Source: Capsicum annuum
Taxonomy: Eukaryota; Streptophyta; Magnoliopsida; Solanales; Solanaceae
Direction of reading: 5' to 3'
Assembly (NCBI RefSeq): GCF_002878395.1
Contig: NC_061115.1
Coordinates: 94,861,364 to 94,925,363 of the forward strand
DNA: 64,000 nucleotides
Shown here piece after piece: positions 34,901 through 46,355 of this stretch; positions within the stretch are counted from its first letter, which is position 1, and every line of letters begins with the position of its first letter. Made by a program: the position numbers and the translations under genes. Under the pieces are notes generated by a model. That model was not told the DNA's origin. It did not search any database and was given only the letters and a program-made list of their open reading frames with translations.

Positions 34901-37429
34901 CTTGAATTAATTCTTAAAATCCACAGAAATCATTTGAAATATTATTCATGATGGAATATGGGGGTTTAGCCCTAGTTCATGAAATTGATATAAATTGGTG
35001 ACAATGAGTATAAAATTAGTAAATCATGATCCTAATGTGTTATAAAACACTAATAGGAGTAGAATCTTAGTTATTCATGCTAAATAATATAGGGTTCATG
35101 AGGTTTAAGGAGGGTAAAAACTAAGATGATAATTTAAGGTAATCTTGTGATTAAATTAACTTGTTATTAATCCCTAGTGGTTAAGGTAAGATGAATTTAT
35201 TAAAATAGTTGTATAATCTTTTTGTTATATATCAGGAGCAATTTGAAAAGGAAAGAAACGACAAGCTTGTTGCCTATAAGTGTTGTTGAGCAAGGCATCA
35301 AGGTAGGTTATGATTTATCGTTATAATTAGACTTGGTTGAATGTGTGCTTATTTGAATTGAATATTGGTATGAATCTCAAGCCCTACTTGTGCTTATTGA
35401 CTACATTGCATTTTTTGTACATATTAATGTTGTTGAGTTGATTATTATTATTATGATGATGACATAAAACTCTTGATATTCATGAGGTTGATGATAATTG
35501 TGGTGTTATGGAGATAATGTTTGTGATGTTGATAAGAATGAGAAAATAAAGAGATGATGTGCATATCTTGCATTCATATATGCATTCATGTGGACTTAAT
35601 GTCCAGTTAATCTTATGTTGTGGTGCAAGTTCTTGCTTAATTTGACTAAGTGTAAGCATATAAGAGTATGAGCTTGTGTTCTCTCTAAAGTGAAATATCA
35701 TAATTTCCTATTTGTCTTTGAATATAAGTTCTATCCTTATTTTGTTGCATCTATATAATTTACTTACCTGTATGGTGTTGGGTTGAGTCCACCTATGATG
35801 CCTACCAGTACTTATTGATCTACTGATTCTACCAGCCCTCGTTCTTTTGTTGAGTACAGAGCATGTTTCGGTGTTTGAGACAAGACCTCAACTTTAACTA
35901 TTAGTTCCAGACTCGATTTCAAGGGTGAGCTCCATGATCAAGCATCCTTTGGATCTTCTTATAATTGTTCACGACCCTTGTTTTGGGACTAAGACATTCC
36001 TTTATTTATTCCTTGTTGTGGATAATTATTTAACTTTAAATATTGATTTATTTTAGATGATCTTGTATGATGACTTCAAGTCCTGAGGATATAAAAATTA
36101 GAGACTTCTGAACTTTATTAGTTTATTGCTAATTATGTTGGTTTGAGATTATTCTAATTTATTCAACTATGAGACTTTAGATTGTTAAATGATGATAAAA
36201 TTAGAAAGTGAAGGTTAACTATTGGATCTGATTTTAGAGGATTGGGATAAGAATGGTTCTCCTACCATAAGTTAGGGTAGCTATTAATCATGATTGTTTA
36301 GGCCATGACATAGAGCCCTGATGTCTTGCACAATCAATAGATATAATTTATTTACCCTCTGATGTATGTACGTTCAATTATGATTACGATGGTTGGTTAT
36401 GTCATGCCCATTCTCAAAAGGACTCTCTATTCATGTTCTATACTTTCGGTGTACTAAGTATCATGTGTCTTGATCCCTATTTCTTAGACCTCATCTTGAG
36501 TGTTAATGCTACTATGAGAAACAGTCTTGATCTTACAGTCTCATTTATTTTTAATGTTCTTGATCTAAAGTATTATGCTTCATTCATTCCCCATGGATAT
36601 GATCAAGGGTTAGGCCTCTATACGAATTTCATAGAATTAATGCTTATTTAGTATTCCTTTAATGACTCTTTCTTATGATGTGATACATTACGGTGAAAGA
36701 GATTCAGGTAAAGGAAGGGTAGGAAAGACTAGAGACTCTCATTGTGTGATTGTCATGATGCCACCTACTATAACCCACAAGCAGGTAAGCCAACCCATAG
36801 AATGGAATCAAGAGAAATAAAAGAAGATAGCGGAATAAATATGATAAAGGACTAATACATATAACAGTCCCAAAACCACGTGGAATTAGTAGAAGAGCCT
36901 CTAATACAATGAGAGTACAAGTCAATGCTGAATAAATATACAGATACAACCAGTCTCTAAATACGACATAGAGATTAGTCTAATAAATAAAAGCGAGAGT
37001 ATTAATGTTTCGAAAATTAAGATCTCACCCCTTATCTCTAATCCATAGCTGCTCTGCATTTTTAATACACCAATGGCATGAACTCGTACTATAATCTGAA
37101 GGTTGCAGAAGTGTAGTATGAGTACCAAAAAGTTGGTACTCAGTAGGCAACTAACGAATAGGCTCTAAGGATTATAAAAATATAGATAACATGCAAAGTA
37201 GGAATACAAACTATACGCAACTATCTAGGAAGTTAAACATAGTAAGACTAAAGAGGCTATAAGGATAAACTACCCTATTATATCCATATTTAGGAACTAA
37301 TGCACTAAATCATATATAACTGGACAATACACAATAAAGAGCAGAGGAAGGATGTGTAGTAGTATACAAGGCTAAGGAATACATATACAATGTGAATAGA
37401 TGAAAAAAAAGGGATATACGGTAATACCA

Positions 37430-37454
37430 TATATATGTGTGTGTGTGTGTGTGT
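37430..37454. repeat. (AT)n(TG)n microsatellite
   Basis: ATATAT followed by nine to ten TG dinucleotides. Confidence 0.9.
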
Positions 37455-38071
37455 CACCCAAGGTAATGACTAAGATAACCAACCTAACATTTCAAGGCAT
37501 CCTAATCAAGTAGGAAACTAGTGTTGGCATAATCAAGGTCCCTAAGTTTCTAACCATGAGATAATTACCATAATGCAATAACCATAAAAGAAAGGAATTA
37601 GAATTATACCTCAAATTTCAATACCAGTCCAATAATCAACCAGCCACGAACTAATCATAATAATTGCAATACAGTAGTTGGCTAGTTTGATAAAGTATTC
37701 TTTACTCGGGCCCCATAAACTGGAAGGTTCAATCAACACACTTCATACAACAAGCAACACTAATAACCTACACCTATGGAACCCCACATAAGGCAGATAG
37801 ATATAAGAACCAAATAATATACTGGTGATAGGCAATGCACATGCATGAATGGATGTAAGTAAATTCATAGTACCATAACCAATCTAAGTGCAATAACATA
37901 ACCAATGTATACACCTCCTCTAGCTCAATAGAACCTACGGCGACCTCTCTTCTTCAGCATAATGTCTCACAAACAAAGAGGCCCCTAGGGGGATTGGGAG
38001 TACCCATATACACTAACCTAGCCCGATTTCTAATAATATCATCATCATCAATCTCCTCTATCTAGTACTGG

Positions 38072-38170
38072 AGATATATATATAATAAATTCATGGACTC
38101 TAACCATGGTTAAAAGTGTGATGTATATATATAATAAATGCATAAAATCAAAGCATGGCTAAAAGAGTGT
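38072..38170. repeat. Imperfect tandem pair, ~50-bp period
   Basis: Two units each contain TATATATAATAAAT, a CATGG core and end AAAAGWGTGT (ends near 38119 and 38170). Confidence 0.75.
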
Positions 38171-39961
38171 AATTCTATAAATTCATTTTACGGGGTCAAC
38201 TCTGGCCTAAATCATTATAAAAGTGTAGAAAGGGTCGGCACCTCTCTTGACCAAAGAAAATAGTAGTGGTAAAACCATTGACCAAAATCTATCTCGGCCA
38301 AATTTCTAAAACATCATTTTTTATTTCAAAAGCTCATAAATCATCCATTAAGGTGGTACGATTCCCGTTATGAAAGAATTTGTATTAAAAGTGAAAAATG
38401 GGAATAAATCCATTTTGTAGGAAAAAAAAAGCAAAACCAAGATTTAGTTGGAATCGTACCACTAAGTGATCATGAATGTACCAAAGCTTATACATGCCAT
38501 CACCAGAATCCAATCAAGACAATCATAAGCGAAAAGTCCTCTATAGGCTAAAGTTGCATTCGTTATACGAATTGAATGCTAACTTGGAGTCCAACTGGTA
38601 TTATATCCAAGTACTCAGGCTTAAAAGCATATAACTAGCATTGCAATTATACTATAATCTGGTAAACTATGATAATCCACTAATTCAAGTAATAAATCAT
38701 ATACAAAAAGATACTTAGCATCAACTATGGTTAATATACTTATAATATAGGGTGATAGGATTCTATCGTTGTAATACACATTTAATCTTAAGGTTCGGTC
38801 CACCCTTCTATCCCCAAACTCATAATTTATTCTAAGTCATGGTATGCTACCCATAATCATTGTCACAACCCAAACCAAGGCCTAACCGTGACGGGTATCT
38901 CAAGTCTTACGTGGACCAAAGATCACCCCCTACACCTAACTAAACCAAACACACCTCACCCCAAGGTCGGCAAAAATTCAATCACATAAAAAAATAGCAT
39001 ACAATAGTCTATGAAAGTTTTAAATGCATGTCCGTAACCAACCACCTTCGATCGGCCAAATAACTAACCGACACCGCCCAATAGCCTTACTAGTCTAAAA
39101 AAATCCTTCTAAAATATTTTCCAAAATTGAATATCAATAAAGCATTGGGATATTCCCCCGACAATAGCTAAAAACCAAGCCAAAGGAATAGTCAAAATGC
39201 AAAGGAAACCATAATCATGAAATAAGGTCTTTCGAAGAGTAGAAGCTCACCACTTAAATTTGACCTGCTAGCTGATCCTAAATCAAAGTCACTGAGAAGA
39301 AGGAGCAGAATTATGACCAATTCCTGCATCATGTGGGTATATAGGTGATTTTTGGTGTATTTATGAACTTTAGTGTTGTTATCCTAGCTTATTTAGCCTT
39401 GTTTTGAGGATAATTTCATATGTTTTATGTGTTAACAATGATATAAATAAGCATTTAAGTATTTAAGTATGTTATTACAATGTGTAAATGTGTTTCAAAC
39501 AAGTTTGGATTCAAATTGATCATTTAGAGTTTAGACAAGAAAACTAGTTTTACTAGCTTGAGCTAGGTGTCATTCTAGTTGATCTCGATGGATTCTAATG
39601 TGTTTGGTGAGTTACTAATGTTATTATTGTGTATTTATGAGTGGAACAACTTTTTTTTAATGTGAAAGTGTAATTGAGTCAAGCCAAAAGTCAATTCAAT
39701 AAGCTAAAGTTTAATAGGACGAGATTAGGCTTAGCTTAATTTTCTGGTTCTTCGTTGTGGATTGTTTTTTGTGTTGGGCTCTAATCTATGGTGTTTGATG
39801 ATGTAGGATTCTTGTTCAATGGATTTTATTGATATTTTGATGATGAAAAATCTGAAATGAAGTGGAAATAACACCAAAAGGCTTGGGATGGATTAAAAAA
39901 GGTGCAAGGCTAAGTTAAACGTCAAATGGCACTATCCAGTGAGGGTAGGTGATATAGGGGC

Positions 39962-40103
39962 GGCGCCCCCTTTATACCGGTGGAATAAGGCCCGTGGTGC
40001 CCCTTCTAGAGTGGTGGACTATTTCCCGTGGCACCTACTCCACTTCGGTGGTGTATAACCTACGACGCCTCTTCCACTCTGGCGGTGTAGAACCCGCGAT
40101 GCC
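39962..40103. repeat. 34-bp tandem array in LTR C U3
   Basis: Four units of exactly 34 bp at 39962, 39996, 40030 and 40064 plus a six-base partial at 40098. Each starts GRYRCC and has a TGGYGG-like core at unit position 17-22. The array ends 34 bp before the TATA box. Confidence 0.9.
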
Positions 40104-40136
40104 TGGCTAATTCCCACATGGCTAAATACCCTCCAC

Positions 40137-40145
40137 TATAAATAG
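40137..40145 (+). promoter_or_regulatory. TATA box of LTR C
   Basis: TATAAATAG, a consensus plant TATA box, directly downstream of the 34-bp array. It probably marks the LTR promoter with the RNA start about 30 bp further on. Confidence 0.7.
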
Positions 40146-42279
40146 AACACTTTAAACACATTGCAATTACTTTTGAATGACTTTTGGACATCTTAGAGTA
40201 TTAAGGAGGGGCTTCTACACATTTTAATTAGGGTTTATTTCTATCTACTCTAGCTTATTAATGGATTTAATCATGTATTCAATTACTTTGATTATGGTTA
40301 TGTCTATTAGTGGCTAAAAGCCCCCTTCTCAGGGTTAAAGCCAAGAACGTGATTGTGATTGCTATGTATTGATTTTTTTTTGTTTATTTATCATAGTTGG
40401 TTGTTTGTTTACCCTTGTTATCATTATCGTAAGGATGCGTGACACTTAGAATACATATATTGTCGACCTAGTTGTCTCGGAAGGAGGAATAGGAATTAGA
40501 ATATGGGGGTAAATAGAGTGGGGTTCTTATTCCTTAATAAAATAAGGGATTTGAATTTACATCTAGGATAAGGATATACCTAGAAGTCTTACTTGGTTCA
40601 CTACAGGATGAAATATAAATGCGTTTATCTTAGTTCTCATATCCTCGCTCAACGATGTAGTTATGGGTCTAAGTTAGATTGATGGTTAGAGGTCGGGAGA
40701 CCATGATCGTAAAATCAACCCCGTGAATCAACAACCAAGATAAGTAACTTAACCGATTAAGTTAAATAGTATAGTATGATTTTTTGTAGTACTTTAGCCC
40801 CAGGTTTTCATTCATTGATTGTTCAAAGTCTTCACTTTTACGCACTGTTTGCTTTACTTTTACTTTTACAAAACTTCAAAACTCATTTGGTTACACTTGC
40901 ACTGATTAATCTCAATAGTTGAACTAGAATTTGATAGTTGTTCAACACAAGTCTATAAGGAATTGATATTCGGCTTGATTTTAAGGCCACTATATTATTG
41001 GTGAGCACATACACTTGCGTGTGTACTTGGGCGTTGTCAACAGCATCCAAAGATGGTTAGTGGGGTTAATGCTAGCATGTAACTCAGGGATTAGGATAAC
41101 ATAATGATATGATCAATAGTTTAAAAATCATTCAAAACCAATGCATATAATCAAATGTGTAAACATATATAAACATATATATATATATCATATGCTGGGA
41201 TCGGAAACAGGGCTTAACATGTTTTTCAAAACTTTAGCCTGGATTGTATAGCTCAACCATCATTTAATAGTACCCATAGGATATATGGGCCCTGGCTTTT
41301 ACACCCTAGTCGGGCCCCAGTGTGTGTAGCCACACGTACTGGAGAATAATCTCATATATATACACATGGGGAACTCAAACCTCCCAACTTATACCAAGGT
41401 GATTTAAGTACCTGGTCATATAATGATTTATAGGAGACTTGAATGTCCCTAATCATGAAATAATAATATGGGGGACTCGAACCTCCCTGGTCCCTTTGAC
41501 CCCTATATTGGCAAATACGATTTCCCGTATTGGTCAATCGAACCTCCAATTTCACGACTCAGCTACACAACCCTTATTAAAGCCCAATTAAAACAAGCAT
41601 CACACATTTTTTTTCATTTAACCATATTCCACATTAAGGCATACATTGTTGGTATCATCATACCAACTACACTTGCAAGGTAACAACAACATGCCAAAAT
41701 AATTCCCATTAACTTGAAGAAAACAACTCTTATTGTTAATTAATACATGGAGGGGGTTACCGAATCTCTTTGTTCATTAAATTATACCATTGTATTTCAC
41801 ATACCTATGTATATCATGCATAGTTCAAGACTAGTTCAATTTTATGAAATCCCATAATTCTCATTATCAAAACCAATATCACATTATGGGGTTGGGGACA
41901 AGTTTGGAAAAATCATAATTTTTTAATTCATTCACCATACCCATGCATCCACACGTTCAAAACCATATTAAAAGCATGAAAATCATATATAAAGTAGGAG
42001 AAACATTGTTCAATTCATGAACGGTCAAAACCACCAACCCTTGTTTCAAAACCATCATAATAATCTCATGAATAATACTTTAAATCACATAGTTTTACAA
42101 AATTAACAATAAGGAAAGAGTAACAAGTCTGTACTAGTAAGATTAACGGAGAGAAATCACCCTTGAGAGTTATAATTGATCAACTTCTTGAAAACCTATG
42201 TGTTTTGACCTTGAGAATTTGGGAGTATTTGATACCTTACTTAGATTGCTTATGAGAGATAATGACACCCTAAAGAGGT

Positions 42280-42287
42280 TATAAAAT
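42280..42287 (-). promoter_or_regulatory. TATA box of LTR1b with ACTCGTA array upstream
   Basis: ATTTTATA on the - strand. Upstream on that strand (42355-42720) there are more than ten ACTCGTA/TACGACT-type words in both orientations. Confidence 0.5.
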
Positions 42288-42768
42288 GTCGTTTTCTATT
42301 TGACTAAGAGGGAAAATGTCCAGAATGCCCTCAACTTAAAAGCTGAAAAGTGCCACCTTTGATTACAAGTCAACCCCTTGACTCGTAACCACTCCTTACG
42401 ACTCGTCACCAGGAGTCGTAATCAAGGCAATACTACCAAGGAACCCTAAATTGTTATCCTTATGACTCAGTGGCACCACTCGTAATAGGATCCTATGAAT
42501 CGTAGGGTCCAGTCATAGTCCACACAGATCCCAATTTGGGACTTACACATGACACCCTATGACTACACCTAACGACTCATAACATATCCTTATGGCTCTG
42601 AGTGAGCCACTCGTACTCAGAGAAGAATCAAGCCACAGACTTACTGGTTTGGTTACGACTCATGGGATGAGTCATCAGACACCCTACGACTTATAGGGTC
42701 CAGTCATAACCAATGTAGTGAGCTCAAAGCTCAAGAAATTTGTAAGGGCCAAAATTTAAGGTGTTTCA

Positions 42769-42783
42769 ATTCTCCCCCACTTG
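42769..42783 (-). other. Polypurine tract of V
   Basis: On the - strand AAGTGGGGGAGAATT, immediately before the LTR start TGAAACACC. Confidence 0.85.
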
Positions 42784-42790
42784 GATCATT

Positions 42791-44490
42791 CGTCCTCAAA
42801 TAATGGGCCAAGGAAATTACTAGCTTGATTTGACTTTATATACCTCTACTCATTCCTTGAACAAACTCAAAAAATAAAGATGTCCAGGAAATCACTCTTT
42901 TCTTTAACAAAGTCAGAAAACAAATATGTTAAGAATAACACATACCTTAACCACAATTATCCGGAGTAGAAAACAAGAATAGATACTTGGACTTCATGTC
43001 TTCTTCGGCTTCCCAAGTAGCCTCTTCAACCTTGTGGTTCCTCTATAGAACCTTCACCAAAGCTACATCCTTCGTACGCAACTGATAAACTTGCTGATCC
43101 AAAATTTCAATCGAAACTTCCTTAAATAATAAGAAATCCAAAATACCCACCTTCTCCAAAGGAATAACCATCGAAGAATCACCCACGCACTTCCTCAATA
43201 TCAAAATATGAAAGATCAGATGAATGAAGCTCAAACTAGGAGAAAAATCTAACTGATATGCAACACTACCAACCCTTTTTAAGACCAAGTATGGGTCAAA
43301 ATACCGCAGATTGAGCTTCTCCTTCTTCAAAAACAGCATTACCCCCTTCATGGGAGATACCTTTAAGAACATCCAATCGTCAACCTCAAACTCTAACTCC
43401 CTATGGCTCATATCCGCATAGGACTTTTAGTGAGTTTGGGAAACTTTAAGTCTATCACAAATTACCTTCACCTTCTATATCGGTTGGTGAACCAAATTTG
43501 GGCCAAAGGTCTCTGCCTCACCAACCTCGAACCTCCTAATAGGAGATCTACACCTCTTACCATACAATGCCTCAAATGGAGCCATCCCAATAATAGAATG
43601 GTAGCTATTATTATACTCAAATTCTATATAAGGCAAATGATCAACCCAAATACCACCATAGTCAATCACGTAAGCCCAAAGCATATCTTTCAATGTCTGA
43701 ATAGCTCTTTCTGCTTGTCTATCCAATTGTGGGTGGAAATCAGTACTAAGGCTCACCTTAGTTTCCAAACCTCTCTAAGACAAATGCCAAAAGTATGATA
43801 AGAACCAAGTACCACAATCTGACATGATAGAAATAGATTCCCCATGAAACCTTACAATATCTTGGAAGAACAATTTCTCATAATCCTCTATAGAATAATT
43901 AGTACTCACCAGCAAAAAGTGAATAGACTTAGGCTTCCTATCCATGATAACCCAAATCGAATCAAACTAATTCTAAGACCAAGGAAAACTGATAATGCAA
44001 TCCATATTTAATTATCTCTTATTTCCACATCGGAAGTTTGATCTCTTGAGTTAACCCACTGGGCTACAAATGCTTAATCTACACTTGTTAACACCAAGAC
44101 ACAAAGTTGGCCCCATCTTGTTTCATATTTTTCCACCAATAAATCTTCTTAAGATCATGATACATCTTCATTTAACCAGGATGAATGACATAATGTGACT
44201 CATGAGCATCAGCCTAGATCCTCTCTCACAACCCATCTACATCGAGAACACATAATCTGCCTTGGTACCTCAACATATCTTCGCCACCAATCTCAAAAGC
44301 TACAACTTTTTGTTGACTCATATCCCTCTTAATCTTTATTAAGATAGGATCTAGTATCATCTTTTCCTTTATTTCAGCAACAAGGGATGACTTCGCCACC
44401 TCTTGAACAAACACACCACCATCCTCAGAGTCCAAGAGACGAACTCCAAGGTTAGAAAAATGGTGAATATCTTTCACCAACTATTGTTTA
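42791..44490 (-). pseudogene. Integrase and C-terminal domain of V, broken
   Basis: On the - strand, high to low. LRYQGRLCVLDVDGL near 44226-44275 opens the zinc-binding region. The core has SDCGTWFLS (second catalytic Asp) near 43810-43830 and the Glu in RQAERAIQTLKDML with FEALYGKRCRSPI at 43475-43768. A C-terminal stretch (WMFLKVSPMKGVMLFLKKEK, LNLRYFDPYLVLKRVGSVAY, IFHILILRKCVGD) occupies 43043-43411, then ALVKVL, stop, RNHKVEEAT, EAEEDM at 43065-42990, a chromodomain-like tail. Stops interrupt at several points. It would insert element DNA into chromatin. Confidence 0.8.
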
Positions 44491-44742
44491 TCCTCATCCA
44501 CGTGAGCTAGACTCCCCATGGATAACCTTCTCCGAGCATCAGCAACCACCTTAGCTTTACCTGGGTGATAATAGAGACTCATGTAGTAGTCTTTCAGCAA
44601 CTCAATCCACCTTCTCTACTTGTAATTCAACTCTTTCTGGTAAAAAACATATTGAAGGCTCTTATGATTAGAAAAGATATCAACATGGACTACATATAGA
44701 TAGTGATGCCAAATCTTCAATGCAAACACCACAGCCAACAAC
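44491..44742 (-). pseudogene. RNase H of V, second part
   Basis: Continues directly from 54291 once Y and one ACAAC are removed: ...HDLEL joins LAVVFALKIWHHYLY. Then NHKSLQYVFYQKELNYK, stop, RRWIELLKDYYMSLYYHPGK and MGSLAHVDEDKQ complete the domain. It proves that Y inserted into an existing RNase H gene. Confidence 0.85.
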
Positions 44743-45004
44743 TGATGTGTGCGCAATTGCGAACACATTTAAGGCTTTTAACCTAGAATAATTGCAAAGT
44801 CTTAAGCAATGTTTTTTGTTTTTTTGATTGTTTTTATTGTTTTAATATAGATACTAGTGATCGGGGAGGAACCCAAAGAGAAGAAAAATTAATCAGCTAA
44901 AATCTGTCAAAGTATCCATCAATCTTAGACAGAACTTGAGGAGTTGAGATAAAATGTAATGATGTTTCACCAGTGCCATCAAACAAGGGACAGGCTGTCA
45001 AAGT

Positions 45005-45205
45005 GGTCGTCAACCTGAGGCAGATTATGCTGATCTCCAGTAAGGATATGACGATATTTTTCACAAGCCATCATATATTCGACACGCCGTCAGATTTTCC
45101 ATCAAGAAAATTAAAAGATAGTAATTCAATGGAAACTTTGATGACATCCTGCACACGCCGTCAGACATATGACGTGCCGTCAGATGTATGACGCGCCGTC
45201 AAGAA
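45005..45205. promoter_or_regulatory. TGACG/CGTCA cluster in Y 5' LTR
   Basis: Eight TGACG or CGTCA words, five of them packed in 45152-45200. TGACG is the core of the plant as-1 element bound by TGA-class bZIP factors. Function is inference. Confidence 0.55.
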
Positions 45206-45267
45206 TGTCTTTACCTATTTCGAAGAAAATCATAAATTTTAATTTTATTTCTTTATTTAGGGTTTAC

Positions 45268-45277
45268 TATTTAAAGA
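45268..45277 (+). promoter_or_regulatory. TATA-like box of Y 5' LTR
   Basis: CTATTTAAAG, about 65 bp after the last CGTCA. The same box is at 53372-53381 in the 3' LTR. Confidence 0.55.
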
Positions 45278-46187
45278 CCTGTAGGGGGATCAAACAATGA
45301 ACTCAGAGGATGGCACATAAAATTGCTTTATCTTTTTTATCAAATATTTTTCTAGTTTTCTTTCCAAACACTTATCAACTATTGTAGGTTTCCATCTTGT
45401 GATTGAATTGAAGAAATAATTATTGGGTTTCATCCATCAGTAAGTTTATTCATATTACCATGAATTCAATTTGCTATTTCGTTTATTAAATCATGAGCAG
45501 CTAATTCTATTATCCAGGGTTATGGGATCTATAGATTAGGGTTTGATATGTTTCTAGGTATTTAAAGAATTCAAAGAGTAGTAGGTCATCTTGAAATTCT
45601 ATTTCTTTAACTTGAATCTATTGGTTGCAAATAATAGGTTATGCCTTAGGCTTATTTTCTTTTAACAGAGAAATAAACTAGAGGACGTGAATTATCAATA
45701 GGGACTCAGAAGCTACCAACCTTTTGTTTAATGATTGATGCCATAACTGGATTAATCTACCTGAGATAAAATTCTATTGGAAATAGACAAGTTATCTAAG
45801 TTCAAGAGAATTAGATAATAAATTGTCTGGTGAGGTCGAGAGATAAGTCAGATAATATCGCCGTCAGGGATATTCTATTGTTTCTACTTACTTTAAGAGT
45901 CTTAAGCATTACCTAGTATCTGTCAATTCCCAAAACCCATGGTGAACATAACTTTGGTCTCTCATTTATCTTGATTACAAACACTAAAATATTAAAAGTG
46001 ACAATTAACTCTCTGTGAAACTCAAACCCTCATTTTTGGAAATAGTAAACTACCAGTAAAGTATTTTATAAACAGATTAAAGTTCATACCCTATTCCCTG
46101 TGGGATTCAACCCTAACCTAGTTGGGTTTTATATTAACAACGATATCTTACACCCATTCAATAGTGTAGATTGAGCGTTATCAAAAA

Positions 46188-46205
46188 TGGCATCATTGCT
46201 GGGAA
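46188..46205 (+). other. Primer-binding site of Y (tRNA-Asp type)
   Basis: TGGCATCATTGCTGGGAA begins four bases after the LTR end, as in W, and differs from the tRNA-Asp complement TGGCGCCGTTGCCGGGGA at five positions. Confidence 0.78.
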
Positions 46206-46355
46206 ATATGGCTATGGACTGAAAATTTATGTCTGAAAATTTGCTGATAGTTAAGTTTTCTAGATTTATATTTGGTTGTTGTTTTTGTTTACTTGTAGGA
46301 TCTTTATAGTTTAAGCCAAGCACTACTCAATCCGGAACCCCATCGCATAAGTAGA

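Larger units (their letters stand above)
21242..36310 (+). mobile_element. Element Z: Tekay-like chromovirus with nested inserts
   Basis: Order on the + strand: 5' LTR remnant, initiator-Met PBS, gag, protease, RT, RNase H, integrase, chromodomain remnant, 3' LTR. Domain order and the C-terminal chromodomain place it in the chromovirus branch of Ty3/gypsy, most like Tekay/Del. The 5' LTR keeps only its last ~860 bp, since LTR2'' abuts it. A LINE plus CACTA (22330-28557) interrupts the leader/gag. All frames contain stops, and the RT catalytic motif is altered, so the element is dead. Confidence 0.85.
33452..36310 (+). repeat. 3' LTR of Z
   Basis: Starts TGTAACAACCC at 33452 and ends GGCCATGACA at 36310, 2859 bp. 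Its last ~856 bp match the 5' LTR remnant. U3 carries a word patch and TATA box (33800-33983). Between about 34090 and 34900 the composition changes to sequence that does not read like LTR. The base after the LTR leads into TAGAGCCCTGATG, which resembles a damaged PBS. Confidence 0.8.
36311..38860. other. Unassigned LTR-like DNA between Z and V
   Basis: No credible gene. 36311-36690 may be leader or LTR of another + strand element. From about 36700 the text reads like a minus-oriented gypsy LTR (CCATAGCTGCTCTGCA at 37045, AAAAGTTGGTACTCAGTAGG at 37127). Neither end can be fixed. A small frame at 36433-36651 shows nothing recognisable. Confidence 0.45.
39346..41039 (+). mobile_element. Solo LTR C, Athila-like
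   Basis: 1694 bp, TGATTTTTGG...GCGTTGTCA, no internal sequence. It interrupts LTR1b: the flanks GTGGGTATAT and AGCATCCAAAGATGG join to a text matching LTR1c (GGGTATACAGCCTC at 56407) and LTR1a. The target duplication is ACAGC on the right (41040-41044), with the diverged ATAGG on the left (39341-39345). The same family supplies LTR-A/B. TATA box, 34-bp array and GTGGCTAAAAGCC in R/U5 are all present. Confidence 0.82.
38861..42768 (-). repeat. 3' LTR of V (LTR1b), split by solo LTR C
   Basis: LTR sequence 38861-39345 and 41040-42768. It begins TGTCACAACCC and ends GGTGTTTCA, that is TGAAACACC...GTTGTGACA on the - strand. The right end is followed by CTCCCCCAC, a polypurine tract in minus sense, which proves it is a 3' LTR. 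Confidence 0.85.
44743..46183 (+). repeat. 5' LTR of Y
   Basis: 1441 bp. It aligns with 52808-54285 (1478 bp). The main length difference lies in the word patch, where the 3' LTR has an extra block at about 52965-53035. Confidence 0.9.

Noticed and set aside
39962..40103. Regular 34-bp repeats as a possible CRISPR array
   Set aside because: Units abut with no spacers, are diverged, and sit in an LTR promoter of a plant genome.
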